A stretch of DNA of 41,580 bases from Pseudomonadota bacterium. Lineage in GTDB: Bacteria; Desulfobacterota; Syntrophobacteria; Syntrophobacterales; Syntrophobacteraceae. The notes beneath the pieces are model-generated. The model searched no databases. It saw only the letters and a program-made list of their open reading frames with translations, and had not been told where the DNA came from. Position numbers and translations under genes: made by a program. Location of the stretch: NCBI GenBank assembly GCA_023442755.1, contig JAEZXS010000366.1:1-41580 (forward strand), in the 5' to 3' direction. This document shows, piece after piece, positions 14,860 through 22,472 of the stretch. Numbering within the stretch: the first letter of the stretch is position 1; the number at the start of each line of letters is the position of its first letter.

Positions 14860-16041
14860 TCAGGCGAGCCCTGCTTCCGACATGAGTTTGCCGAGCACCT
14901 TTTCGGCCTCGAAGTATTCTTTGGCGATTTCCCGGGCGGCCCGGCAGCTTCCTTCGTAATCGCTTTCTATCACGTCCACCGCGGCCAGGATGTCTTCCAT
15001 GTTACTGAACCCGAAGAGCCCTTTTCCCGAGGGGAGGTATTTGCTGAAGGCGGTTTCCTGGGTAATGACCGGCCTGCCCGCCGCCAGGTAGCAGGCGCTG
15101 CGGTCGCTGAACCAGCCGGTCCGGGGGCGCACCACCTGGTCCTTGGTGACCGTAAATTCGCCGTGTGAGTCCTGAATGTATGCCCTGTACTTGTCGATGT
15201 CGCGCGAGATCGGAAGGGAGTGCACGATCCTCCATCGGTGCCGCTCCAGAAGCTTCCTTGTGGACTCAGGGACTTCGACCGCGAGTTCGAAGTTTGCGGA
15301 ACGTTTCAGGGGCAGTTCCCGCAGCCGCAGAAACTCCCGGGCCTTCGTCCAGTACCACGTCTGGCCGCGGAAGACGATCCGCTTTCCCTTGTTGTGCCAG
15401 GTGGTTATCGTGGAGAAGGCAGAATCATTCCGGGGCGGGAAAGGATTGGTCCACAGGTCCGTTACGACCGGCTGCCTGGTCGGATGCCAGCAGACGAGGT
15501 CGACTGGCAGATCGCAGTCGGGCTGGCCGAGGTTTTCGCCGAAGGTGAAATGGGTGTCGTGCGCCGCCAGGGCGTTGATGGTCGGGATATCCCCTTCGAG
15601 GACTTTAACCTGGACGCGGAAGGGGTCCGATTCGACATATATCCGGCGCGGGATCGCCATGTGCTCATCGCGCAGTTCCTGGGATGCGGTGACGTTGAGG
15701 AAGGCATCGGCTTCCCGGTAGAGCTGCATGAGCTGCTCTTCCGTCATTCCGTAGCAGCTTCCCCCTTCATAGTTTCCACGGAACACCCAGTGGCCCGCAA
15801 ATCCGTGTTTTTCGAGAACGGGTGCGACCATGCCGACGTTGGCGGAAGCATCGGGAGAGAACAGGTACGTGTCCGGGTTGTACGGCCAGCGCCCGGAGTC
15901 TTCGACGTAGTACACGTCGTAGCCCAACCGGCGCAGGCCGATCAGGTAATGCAGGAACTGGAAAGTGACGCCTGCGAGGGGATACCAGAACACGATCCCG
16001 AAAACGATTATTTTGCCCTTGGGCTTCTGCCGGTTCGTCAT
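14860..16041 (-). CDS. GT-B-like glycosyltransferase, paralogue 2 of a tandem pair
   Basis: A 393-aa protein with a Rossmann-like N-terminal half (KIIVFGIVFWYPLAGVTFQF, then RRLGYDVYYVED) and a C-terminal half containing RTGWFSDRSACYLAAGRPVITQ, which resembles the nucleotide-binding region of GT-B glycosyltransferases. It is clearly related to the next gene upstream in order, length and sequence. No catalytic residues can be named with certainty. The gap to the paralogue is 27 bp; ATG at 16041 has AAGGA about 9 bp upstream. Donor, acceptor and product are unknown. Confidence 0.72.
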   Translation of the reverse strand: MTNRQKPKGKIIVFGIVFWYPLAGVTFQFLHYLIGLRRLGYDVYYVEDSGRWPYNPDTYLFSPDASANVGMVAPVLEKHGFAGHWVFRGNYEGGSCYGMTEEQLMQLYREADAFLNVTASQELRDEHMAIPRRIYVESDPFRVQVKVLEGDIPTINALAAHDTHFTFGENLGQPDCDLPVDLVCWHPTRQPVVTDLWTNPFPPRNDSAFSTITTWHNKGKRIVFRGQTWYWTKAREFLRLRELPLKRSANFELAVEVPESTRKLLERHRWRIVHSLPISRDIDKYRAYIQDSHGEFTVTKDQVVRPRTGWFSDRSACYLAAGRPVITQETAFSKYLPSGKGLFGFSNMEDILAAVDVIESDYEGSCRAAREIAKEYFEAEKVLGKLMSEAGLA

Positions 16042-16068
16042 GCGTACAGTCCTTCGTTGAGAAATATA

Positions 16069-17256
16069 CTAGTCGCTGATGGCATCCTCGATCAGTCTGC
16101 CGAGAACTTTCTCCGCACCGAAGTACTCGCGGGTCATTTCCACCGCCGCGCGGGAATGCAGTGCGTAGTCTTTTTCCACCTCTCTCAGGGCCGCCGCGGC
16201 CTCCTCCGCGCTGGTGTAGGCCATGATGCCCCTGCCCGAGGGAATGATCGAGCTGAACCCGGTATCCTGCACCACGACGGGTCTTCCTGCAGCAAGGTAG
16301 CAGGCCGAGCGGCAGCTGAACCACCCGGTCCGAAGCGCCACATACACGTGCTTTGCCGGGGATATCTCTCCGCGGGACGCTGCAATGAAATCCTGGTACA
16401 TGGCCGGGGTAACGGTGGCTTCCGGTCCGTCGGCGACCTCCCAGCCTGCTGCTTCGAGCCGGTCGAGCGGTGCGTTCACTCCTCCCACTGCCACCTTGAG
16501 AGGAGAATCGACAGCCCGAGGCAGGTCCATGAGCTTTTCGAATTCCGCGCCCTTGCTGCCGTATTCCACTCCCTTGTAGATGAGCTTGCCCTTGAAGGCG
16601 TTCCAGGTCATTACCGTCGTCCAGGGGCCGGTCGGACGCGTGCCGGCCAAGTGCTCCCACAGGTTCGTCACGACGGGCATCCGGGTGGTCTTCCACCGGA
16701 AGTTCAGGCGCGGTACGAGGCAGTCGTTCCCGTAGATGTTTTCCGCGTAGGTAAAGTGCCGGTCGTGCGCCGCAACGCTCTGGCACCACCGGTCCACGTT
16801 CTCCGACCAGGAAAACCGCTCGCTCAGCATGATCTGATTGTAACCCGGGTCGGTATCGATGAACCCCTTGATGCATCCGGCCGGCAAATTGTCCGGCATC
16901 ATGCAGGCGCCGCTGACGTTAAGGAAAAGATCCGCGGAAGCGGACACGGCGTTGAATTTTGCCTCGTCCATCCCGTAGCTGGTTTCGTGCAGGTGCCGGT
17001 AATGCCATCGGTCACGCAGCCCCGGGGCATATTTTTCGAAAAAGCCCCCGAGGTAATCGACCGAATACTGCGGGTCCTGCGTATACGTCCTGTTGAGTGG
17101 ATGATACGGCCAGCTCCAGGTGTCCTCATGGTAATAGACATCGTGGCCCATGGCATGGAACCCGACAACATACTGCAGATAGTCCCAGGCCACGCCGCCG
17201 ACCGGATATAATCCGGCAAGGCCCGTAACTATGATACGGAGCTTCGATCTGCTCAT
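16069..17256 (-). CDS. GT-B-like glycosyltransferase, paralogue 1 of a tandem pair
   Basis: A 395-aa paralogue of the gene at 14860-16041. Shared landmarks: a glycine-rich first strand-turn (VTGLAGLYPVGGVAWDYL), MGHDVYYHED, SYGM, AHDRHFTYAENI and RTGWFSCRSACYLAAGRPVVVQ with DTGFSSIIPSGRG. The C-terminal EYFGAEKVLGRLI helix is also common to both. The ATG at 17256 was chosen because CAGGAG lies 7 bp before it; upstream in-frame residues look non-coding. First gene of a probable three-gene operon ending in the acyltransferase. Substrates unknown. Confidence 0.72.
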   Translation of the reverse strand: MSRSKLRIIVTGLAGLYPVGGVAWDYLQYVVGFHAMGHDVYYHEDTWSWPYHPLNRTYTQDPQYSVDYLGGFFEKYAPGLRDRWHYRHLHETSYGMDEAKFNAVSASADLFLNVSGACMMPDNLPAGCIKGFIDTDPGYNQIMLSERFSWSENVDRWCQSVAAHDRHFTYAENIYGNDCLVPRLNFRWKTTRMPVVTNLWEHLAGTRPTGPWTTVMTWNAFKGKLIYKGVEYGSKGAEFEKLMDLPRAVDSPLKVAVGGVNAPLDRLEAAGWEVADGPEATVTPAMYQDFIAASRGEISPAKHVYVALRTGWFSCRSACYLAAGRPVVVQDTGFSSIIPSGRGIMAYTSAEEAAAALREVEKDYALHSRAAVEMTREYFGAEKVLGRLIEDAISD

Positions 17257-17321
17257 TTTTTTCTCCTGAAGAATTTGCACCCGGGTTTGGGGCGCTTTCT
17301 GCTTGTACTCTCTTTTAACAT

Positions 17322-17349
17322 TTGTCAAGGACAATTCGAATTGGATAAT
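17322..17349 (+). promoter_or_regulatory. Predicted promoter of the beta-CASP gene with overlapping palindromes
   Basis: TTGTCA (17322-17327), 16 bp, then GATAAT (17344-17349): a 5/6 plus 5/6 match to the sigma-70 consensus. Overlapping it are TTGTC-AAG-GACAA (17322-17334) and a perfect 12-bp palindrome CAATTCGAATTG (17332-17343). On the opposite strand the first palindrome supplies TTGACA (17328-17323) pointing at the glycosyltransferase operon, although its best -10 (TACAAG) is at a short 15-bp spacing. The site could coordinate both directions. Confidence 0.5.
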
Positions 17350-17505
17350 ATCCGTCTGTTCCTAATATTCCCTCTGTTTCCAACCGATTTACAAAGGGAT
17401 GGACCGAGAATCCGGCTTGGTCCGTTGTTGTCCCTATGCAAGCCCGGGGCCGGAGGATCGGCTTCGCGCACCGGATTTTTTCCGTATTCCAAAAAGGATT
17501 GCATC

Positions 17506-19161
17506 ATGCAGATAACCTGTCTTGGGGCCGCACGCTGCGTAACCGGCTCCTGCTATCTTATCGACAACGGCCGGAAATACCTGGTGGACTGCGGCCTGTT
17601 TCAGGGCAACCGCCAGATGGAAGCCATGAACCGCAATGCCTGGGGCTTCAAACCGGCCGAAATCTCCGCTCTGTTCCTCACGCATGCGCACATCGATCAT
17701 ACGGGACGGATACCCAAGCTCGTACGGGACGGATTTCGCGGCAAAATCTACGCGACAGCGCCTACCGTCGAACTCGCAAAGATTCTGCTCCTCGATTCCG
17801 CTCACATCCAGGAGATGGAGGCGGAATGGCATTCCAGAAAGAACAAAAGGCGCGGAGAACCTGAAACAGAGCCGCTCTACAGCCTGGCGGACGCCGAGGC
17901 GTGCCTCTCCCTGTTCGAACCGCTGCAAAGAGACGAAGTTATCCGGATCGACCCGGATTTGAGCATCCGCTTCCGCAACTCGGGGCACATCCTTGGTTCT
18001 TCTTTCCTCGAGGTCTGGGAGGGCGCCCCGGAAGAGGCACGCAAGACCATCTTTTCGGGCGACCTCGGCTATAAAGGCCAGATGATCCTGGAGGACCCGG
18101 CCATCCCCACCGATGCGGACACGCTTTTCATCGAGTCCACCTACGGCAACCGCAATCATAAGTCAATCGAGGAAAGTGAACGCGAGCTTCTCAAGGCGAT
18201 TCAATACAGCCACGCCCATGGGGAAAAGGTAATAATTCCGGCCTTTGCCGTTGAGCGTACCCAGGAGCTCCTTTTCCTCATCGGGCGGTTTTTCCGCGAA
18301 GGCAAGATCCCCCCGATGCCGGTTTACCTGGACAGCCCCCTCGCGATCGCGGCAACCACCATCTTTCGAAACATGAAAGAGTACTATGATGCCGAAACCC
18401 GAACGGTGCTCGACCGGGAAGGCGATCCGTTCGGCTTCGAACAGCTCATCCTCTCCCGCACGGCCCTGGAATCGATGGCGATCAACGAACGTTCCGGGCC
18501 GGCTATCGTGATTGCCGGAAACGGGATGTGCACGGCTGGCAGGATCCGCCACCACCTCAAGCACAACCTGTGGCGGCCGGGTTGTTCTGTGGTGATCGTG
18601 GGATACCAGGCCGCGGGCAGCCTGGGCAGAAGCCTTGTCGAAGGCGTGCGGCTCGTGAAGATCCTGGGCGAGCGAGTGATCGTGCGAGCCAGGATTTTTA
18701 CAATCGGCGGCCTCTCCGCTCATGCCGACCAGACGGCGCTGCTCGACTGGCTCGGTAATTTTCAGAACCGAAATATGCGCGTTTTCGTGGTGCATGGCGA
18801 GGAAAGCATAAGCGAGGAGTTTGCCCGACTCATCCGGACGAGATTCGGTTTCGAGGCCCGTGTGCCTTCGATAGGCGATCGCATCACGCCGACCGGAATC
18901 GAGTTTGCCGCGGCGCCGCTCGCGGGCGAGCCGAAGTGGCGCAGGTACCTGACCACGCTGGTGCGGAAAACCGACGAGATTCGAAACATCCTGGATATTC
19001 CCGGCCGGCCCGTACCCGCCCACCTGGTACAGAAGCTGGAAGAGGAACTGGTATCGGCTCAGGCCCATATCGACGAGGTTCTTGCAGCCATGGGGAGGGA
19101 AGCGGGGCCGGAAGCGATAAAAACAGCCGGGCAGGAACGCACGGCGGCGTCCCGGCGATAG
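17506..19161 (+). CDS. Beta-CASP metallo-beta-lactamase protein (CPSF/Ysh1-like RNA-processing exonuclease family)
   Basis: A 551-aa protein with the metallo-beta-lactamase zinc motif HAHIDH at 60-65, the downstream His in SGHILGSS, the bridging Asp in FSGDLGY, and the beta-CASP insert (STYGNRNH, PAFAVERTQELLFLI). The C-terminal RNA-specificity part has GNGMCTAGRIRHHL and GGLSAHADQ. This order defines the YSH1/RNase-type family acting on RNA, probably in mRNA turnover; cytoplasmic. ATG at 17506 with AAGGA about 9 bp upstream is used because residues before it are not conserved-looking. It is longer than minimal archaeal-type members owing to a ~90-residue C-terminal tail. Confidence 0.92.
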   Translation: MQITCLGAARCVTGSCYLIDNGRKYLVDCGLFQGNRQMEAMNRNAWGFKPAEISALFLTHAHIDHTGRIPKLVRDGFRGKIYATAPTVELAKILLLDSAHIQEMEAEWHSRKNKRRGEPETEPLYSLADAEACLSLFEPLQRDEVIRIDPDLSIRFRNSGHILGSSFLEVWEGAPEEARKTIFSGDLGYKGQMILEDPAIPTDADTLFIESTYGNRNHKSIEESERELLKAIQYSHAHGEKVIIPAFAVERTQELLFLIGRFFREGKIPPMPVYLDSPLAIAATTIFRNMKEYYDAETRTVLDREGDPFGFEQLILSRTALESMAINERSGPAIVIAGNGMCTAGRIRHHLKHNLWRPGCSVVIVGYQAAGSLGRSLVEGVRLVKILGERVIVRARIFTIGGLSAHADQTALLDWLGNFQNRNMRVFVVHGEESISEEFARLIRTRFGFEARVPSIGDRITPTGIEFAAAPLAGEPKWRRYLTTLVRKTDEIRNILDIPGRPVPAHLVQKLEEELVSAQAHIDEVLAAMGREAGPEAIKTAGQERTAASRR

Positions 19162-19208
19162 GAATGGCAAACAGGTCGAGGCTGAAGTCTTCCCGCCTTC
19201 ATATTTCA

Positions 19209-19283
19209 GTGGGAGAGGCTTTCAGCCTCGATGTTTAACAGGTTTGTCCCCGGCAAATCATCGCGGCTAAAAGCCGCTCCCAC
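19209..19283. repeat. REP-type inverted doublet (REPIN-like)
   Basis: Two 25-bp palindromic units in opposite orientation: 19209-19233 begins GTGGGAGAGGCTTTCAGCCT, and 19259-19283 ends GCTAAAAGCCGCTCCCAC. Each has an internal hairpin (AGGCTttcAGCCT; GCGGCTaaaaGCCGC) and the GTGGGAG ends face outward, the layout of bacterial REP doublets. A degraded third unit seems to precede them at about 19172-19198. No transposase of the Y1/RAYT class is in the window. In the 176-bp gap between the convergent beta-CASP and proline dehydrogenase genes it may also stop transcription. Confidence 0.72.
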
Positions 19284-19337
19284 AGTATAGTGTGTTCAGA
19301 CAAGTCTTTGCTCCGTGCACTTGGTTCGGGTGGCCTA

Positions 19338-20891
19338 TCATTCCACACCCACGTACCACGCGTCGCGGGCCTCGGAGACCAGGGAATCTACGTTCTCGCC
19401 GTCTTTCCGATCCTGCGGGTCGATGAATCCGGGGGCGGGTCCCTCAAGGTGGATATATTCCCCCCGAAGGCTTTTCGACAGCGCACTGTCCCTGCTTGCA
19501 AGCTCGGCAAAACGCCTGCCCGCGTATTTCAGCCCGCGCGCGCAGGTTCCGGTGGGAACGTAGATTCGAAGCGGGCATCCCAGCTCCGCGACCACCTCCT
19601 TGATCTCATCCCCCATGCCGTAGAGCATCTGGAATTCCAGCCCGTCTTTCCCGATCCCGTAGAACTGTCCCAGCGCCATGACATGGGCAATTGAGCGGAT
19701 GTTGTGGGTGGCAAACGCCGGTTGGAAACTGTCCATGTTGAGGAGCAGGAACTCGCTCAACCCCTCGAAGGAGGCATCGGTCGACTGCTTCGCGTTCCAG
19801 ACCGGGCTCGCTGCTCCGTTTTGCCGGGCAAGCTGCTTTTCGTACTTCTCGTATGCGCCTTTGACCAGCCTGACGGGAATCCGCACCTGCCTCGCCGCGC
19901 CCCAGTATTTCAGCTCGTCGAGCTGTTTCCAGGAATCGCGCAGGTATGCCTGGATCACCACCCCCAGCCGGAGAGAGCCGTTTTCGTTCCGGACCAGGGA
20001 GGGATTCTGGTCCACGATCTCCCTGAACAGCGCCAGCGTCCCGTCTCTGTATGCATACTCTTCCATGTCGAGTCGGATGAAGGTCTTCTTTCCTTTGACA
20101 GCATCGGCCGCGGTGAGCAGCGTGATCAACCTGTCCCGGATCTCGTCGATCTTTTCCTTTGCCTGCTCCGGTAAATCGTGACCGAGTTCCCTTACATTCG
20201 CAATCTTATTCAGCTGGTAGACCAGCGCCGAAAGTTTTATGGAAAAATTGATCTCACGGATTTCCGGGCGGTCGGCAAGTTGTTTCATCAATTGAACGTA
20301 GAAGTCGAGGTATCGCTGTGCGTCTTCCTCGGAAAGCGCCGCGTCCCCGACGTTATCCATGCTGACGGTCATACCCGCTTTGCTCCCGGCGGCGATGAAA
20401 CGGGCTATTCTCTCCGTCTCGGCGCCGGGTTTTCCCGGAGGCGCATCCGTGTTGACGGCAAGCACGAACGGTTCGGTCATCCATTCGAAAAACGGCATCG
20501 CGAAAAAGAGGGTCTTCCGGACCCATGTTTTATCGCCGACTTCGCCGAGTATCCAGGCCGTCGCATCCTGGAACACTCCCCACATGCTGATCTCGATCAG
20601 CTGGTTTCGCAGCGCGGTGCGCCATTTGCCGTCCTGCCAGAGATGCTTGCTGTTCGCTTGCCTGATCCGGGAATCCAGCCGGTTGCGGATCTCCTTCAGG
20701 TACTTTCGAGTTAGCGCTTCACGGTCCGGGCCGAATTGCGTCGGATCGGAGGCGCCGTCTATGGAGGTCCCGGACTCCTCTGCGCTGGTGGTATTGGCTG
20801 ATACGAAAGGAGCGCACACGAATGCGAACAAGATTGAAACGGTGACAAGAAAGCGTTTAACGCGAACAGATCCCGCCGTGAAGCCTTGCAT
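19338..20891 (-). CDS. Proline dehydrogenase domain protein with N-terminal signal peptide/anchor
   Basis: FAD-dependent oxidation of L-proline to pyrroline-5-carboxylate is the family reaction. The barrel motifs are all visible in this 517-aa protein: FIRLDMEEY (271-279), IQAYLRD (313-319), RLVKGAY (341-347), FATHN (393-397), EFQMLYG (419-425), YVPTG (444-448) and the proline-binding RR at 459-460. There is no fused aldehyde dehydrogenase domain. Unusually, residues 10-32 read as a Sec signal: basic RVKR, a 15-residue hydrophobic core and a VSA cleavage-like site, followed by a Ser/Thr-rich stretch. ATG at 20891 has GGGAGA 8 bp upstream, so the signal is part of the natural protein. It could instead be a membrane anchor with the enzyme inside. 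No proline transporter or partner gene is adjacent. Confidence 0.9.
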   Translation of the reverse strand: MQGFTAGSVRVKRFLVTVSILFAFVCAPFVSANTTSAEESGTSIDGASDPTQFGPDREALTRKYLKEIRNRLDSRIRQANSKHLWQDGKWRTALRNQLIEISMWGVFQDATAWILGEVGDKTWVRKTLFFAMPFFEWMTEPFVLAVNTDAPPGKPGAETERIARFIAAGSKAGMTVSMDNVGDAALSEEDAQRYLDFYVQLMKQLADRPEIREINFSIKLSALVYQLNKIANVRELGHDLPEQAKEKIDEIRDRLITLLTAADAVKGKKTFIRLDMEEYAYRDGTLALFREIVDQNPSLVRNENGSLRLGVVIQAYLRDSWKQLDELKYWGAARQVRIPVRLVKGAYEKYEKQLARQNGAASPVWNAKQSTDASFEGLSEFLLLNMDSFQPAFATHNIRSIAHVMALGQFYGIGKDGLEFQMLYGMGDEIKEVVAELGCPLRIYVPTGTCARGLKYAGRRFAELASRDSALSKSLRGEYIHLEGPAPGFIDPQDRKDGENVDSLVSEARDAWYVGVE

Positions 20892-20923
20892 TCCAAGAAT
20901 CTCCCATGTTGTGCAAGTCAATG

Positions 20924-20954
20924 AGAAAGGCGCACCGCAAATGTGCGGTGCGCC
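20924..20954 (-). terminator. Terminator of the HD-GYP response regulator gene
   Basis: Perfect 11-bp stem GGCGCACCGCA/TGCGGTGCGCC (20929-20939 with 20944-20954) and a 4-nt loop; on the minus strand it is followed by TTTCTCATT. It lies 59 bp beyond the response-regulator stop and 38 bp before the proline dehydrogenase start, separating the two. Confidence 0.75.
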
Positions 20955-21012
20955 GGAAGAGTGGGGAGAGTGTAGCGCAACCCGCCCGCCAGTTAAAGGC
21001 GGCGGACTTCCA

Positions 21013-22101
21013 TCACACGGCAGGGGAAGTCGCCGCCGGGTTTTCGGGTTTCGCCTCATCGTCGCCAAAAGTCTCTTTTATCCGAAGCACGTCCGGCAGA
21101 ATTCTCAGGAAAGCGTCGACAATCTTCGGATCGAATGCAGTGCCGCTGCATGCCTTGACTTCCTCCAGTGCCTTATCGATCGGCCATGCCTTTTTGTAGG
21201 GCCGATCCGAGGTCAGGGCGTCGAAGACATCGCAGACGGACACGATGCGCCCGGCAAGCGGGATTTCGTATTCCGCCAGACCCTGCGGGTACCCGGAACC
21301 ATTCCACTTCTCGTGGTGGGTAAGGGCTATGAGCTTTCCAACTTTGAGCAGCAGAGACGGGTGCCCTGACAGGATCTCGGCGCCGATCGTGGTATGGGTT
21401 TTCATGATTTCCCATTCGTCCGGGTCGAGACGGCCGGGTTTGAGCAAAACGCGGTCGGGTATGCCGATCTTGCCGATATCGTGCATCGGACTGGCATTGA
21501 AGAGCAGGTCCATGGTTTCCTCGTCCGAGTCCAGTTCGCCCGCGAGTGCCCGGCACATGTGACTCATCCGTTTTATGTGCATGCCAGTTTCATTGTCCCG
21601 GAACTCGGCCGCGCGCGCCAGGCGGTAGATGATTTCGAGCTGCGTCTCCTGGAGTTCCCGGGTTCGTTCCTTTACACGTACATCGAGCGTGTGGTTTTGA
21701 TTGGCAAGGCGCTCCATGGCGTGTTTGAGAGAAAGATGGGTCCGTATGCGCGCCTTCAGTTCGACTATGTGAAAAGGCTTGGTGATGTAATCGACGGCGC
21801 CGAGGCTGAAGCCTTTCGATTTGTCCTGAACCTGGTCCATGGCGGTGATAAAAATAACGGGGATCGAACTGGTCGCAGGGTCCGACTTGAGTGCGGAACA
21901 GACCTCGTAGCCATCCATGTCCGGCATCATGACATCCAGGAGTATGAGATCGGGCGGGTTGGATCCTGCCTGTTCGAGGGCCGAAGCACCGCTTGCGGCG
22001 ACGCTCAGCCGGTATTCACCCTTCAATGCGGCCACCAGGATATCGAGATTCACCCTGGTATCATCGACAATCAGGATTTTATTGTTCTTCAGTTCCAGCA
22101 T
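21013..22101 (-). CDS. RpfG-type response regulator with HD-GYP c-di-GMP phosphodiesterase domain
   Basis: A 362-aa two-domain signalling protein. Receiver domain at 7-125 with phospho-acceptor D56 (LILLDVMMP), the acidic pair DD at 13-14 and K108 in the ITKPF motif; coiled linker at 125-155; HD-GYP domain at about 155-345 with H207-D208 in MHDIGKIGIPD and the diagnostic GYP at 270-272 in HHEKWNGSGYP. HD-GYP proteins hydrolyse c-di-GMP to pGpG or GMP, so phosphorylation by an unknown kinase should change c-di-GMP levels. The c-di-GMP riboswitch at 13.5 kb suggests one place where this would be felt. Ribosome site GGAG is 13 bp from the ATG, rather far. Confidence 0.95.
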   Translation of the reverse strand: MLELKNNKILIVDDTRVNLDILVAALKGEYRLSVAASGASALEQAGSNPPDLILLDVMMPDMDGYEVCSALKSDPATSSIPVIFITAMDQVQDKSKGFSLGAVDYITKPFHIVELKARIRTHLSLKHAMERLANQNHTLDVRVKERTRELQETQLEIIYRLARAAEFRDNETGMHIKRMSHMCRALAGELDSDEETMDLLFNASPMHDIGKIGIPDRVLLKPGRLDPDEWEIMKTHTTIGAEILSGHPSLLLKVGKLIALTHHEKWNGSGYPQGLAEYEIPLAGRIVSVCDVFDALTSDRPYKKAWPIDKALEEVKACSGTAFDPKIVDAFLRILPDVLRIKETFGDDEAKPENPAATSPAV

Positions 22102-22237
22102 GCTTTGTTTTCGACTCCGGTGTGGATTCGGTTGAATCTCCGATCGTGTGCAACATGTTTCCAGAAAACGCGCGGACCCGCCTTATGGCCGCTGCGATAC
22201 GAACATCCTGCCAGGCCCCTGTCTTCTTATGATTTCG

Positions 22238-22270
22238 GCTGCCCCGCAGCCGTCCGTCTCCGGACGGGGC
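22238..22270 (-). other. Structured leader element upstream of the HD-GYP gene
   Basis: On the minus strand a 7-bp stem CCGTCCG/CGGACGG (22267-22250) is closed by a GAGA (GNRA) tetraloop, followed by GGCTGC/GCAGCC (22251-22237). An alternative pairs GCCCCG (22270-22265) with CGGGGC (22246-22241), enclosing the tetraloop stem. Two exclusive folds just upstream of a signalling gene look switch-like, but I match it to no known riboswitch class. Confidence 0.35.
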
Positions 22271-22271
22271 T

Positions 22272-22296
22272 CAAAAATCCAAATTCGATTTTGGAT
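22272..22296 (-). terminator. AT-rich intrinsic terminator in the mtnA/response-regulator gap
   Basis: Minus strand: ATCCAAA (22296-22290) pairs with TTTGGAT (22283-22277), followed immediately by TTTT. It is the second terminator-like structure after mtnA and would also cut off read-through into the response-regulator leader. Confidence 0.5.
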
Positions 22297-22403
22297 CTTT
22301 AATCGGATGAATCATGGGCAATCTGAAGAGATTCGTTCGAACCGGATAACCTGGCGGCCCGTTCAAATGCGAACAATGGGGTACCGGAAGGGAGCAGGGA
22401 GGA

Positions 22404-22453
22404 ATAAAAAGCGCCGGATTCCTCCCGGGTTGGACGGGCAAAAAATCCGGCGC
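22404..22453 (-). terminator. Intrinsic terminator of the gatB-mtnA operon
   Basis: GCGCCGGATT (22453-22444 on the minus strand) and AATCCGGCGC (22420-22411) form a perfect 10-bp stem with a 23-nt loop, directly followed by TTTTTATT. It lies 20 bp past the mtnA stop. Confidence 0.82.
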
Positions 22454-22472
22454 CGGTGTTCTTTGCTGGCGA

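Noticed and set aside
15220..17211. 663-codon plus-strand open frame opposite the glycosyltransferase pair
   Set aside because: Antisense shadow spanning two genes and their gap; no motif, signal or ribosome site.
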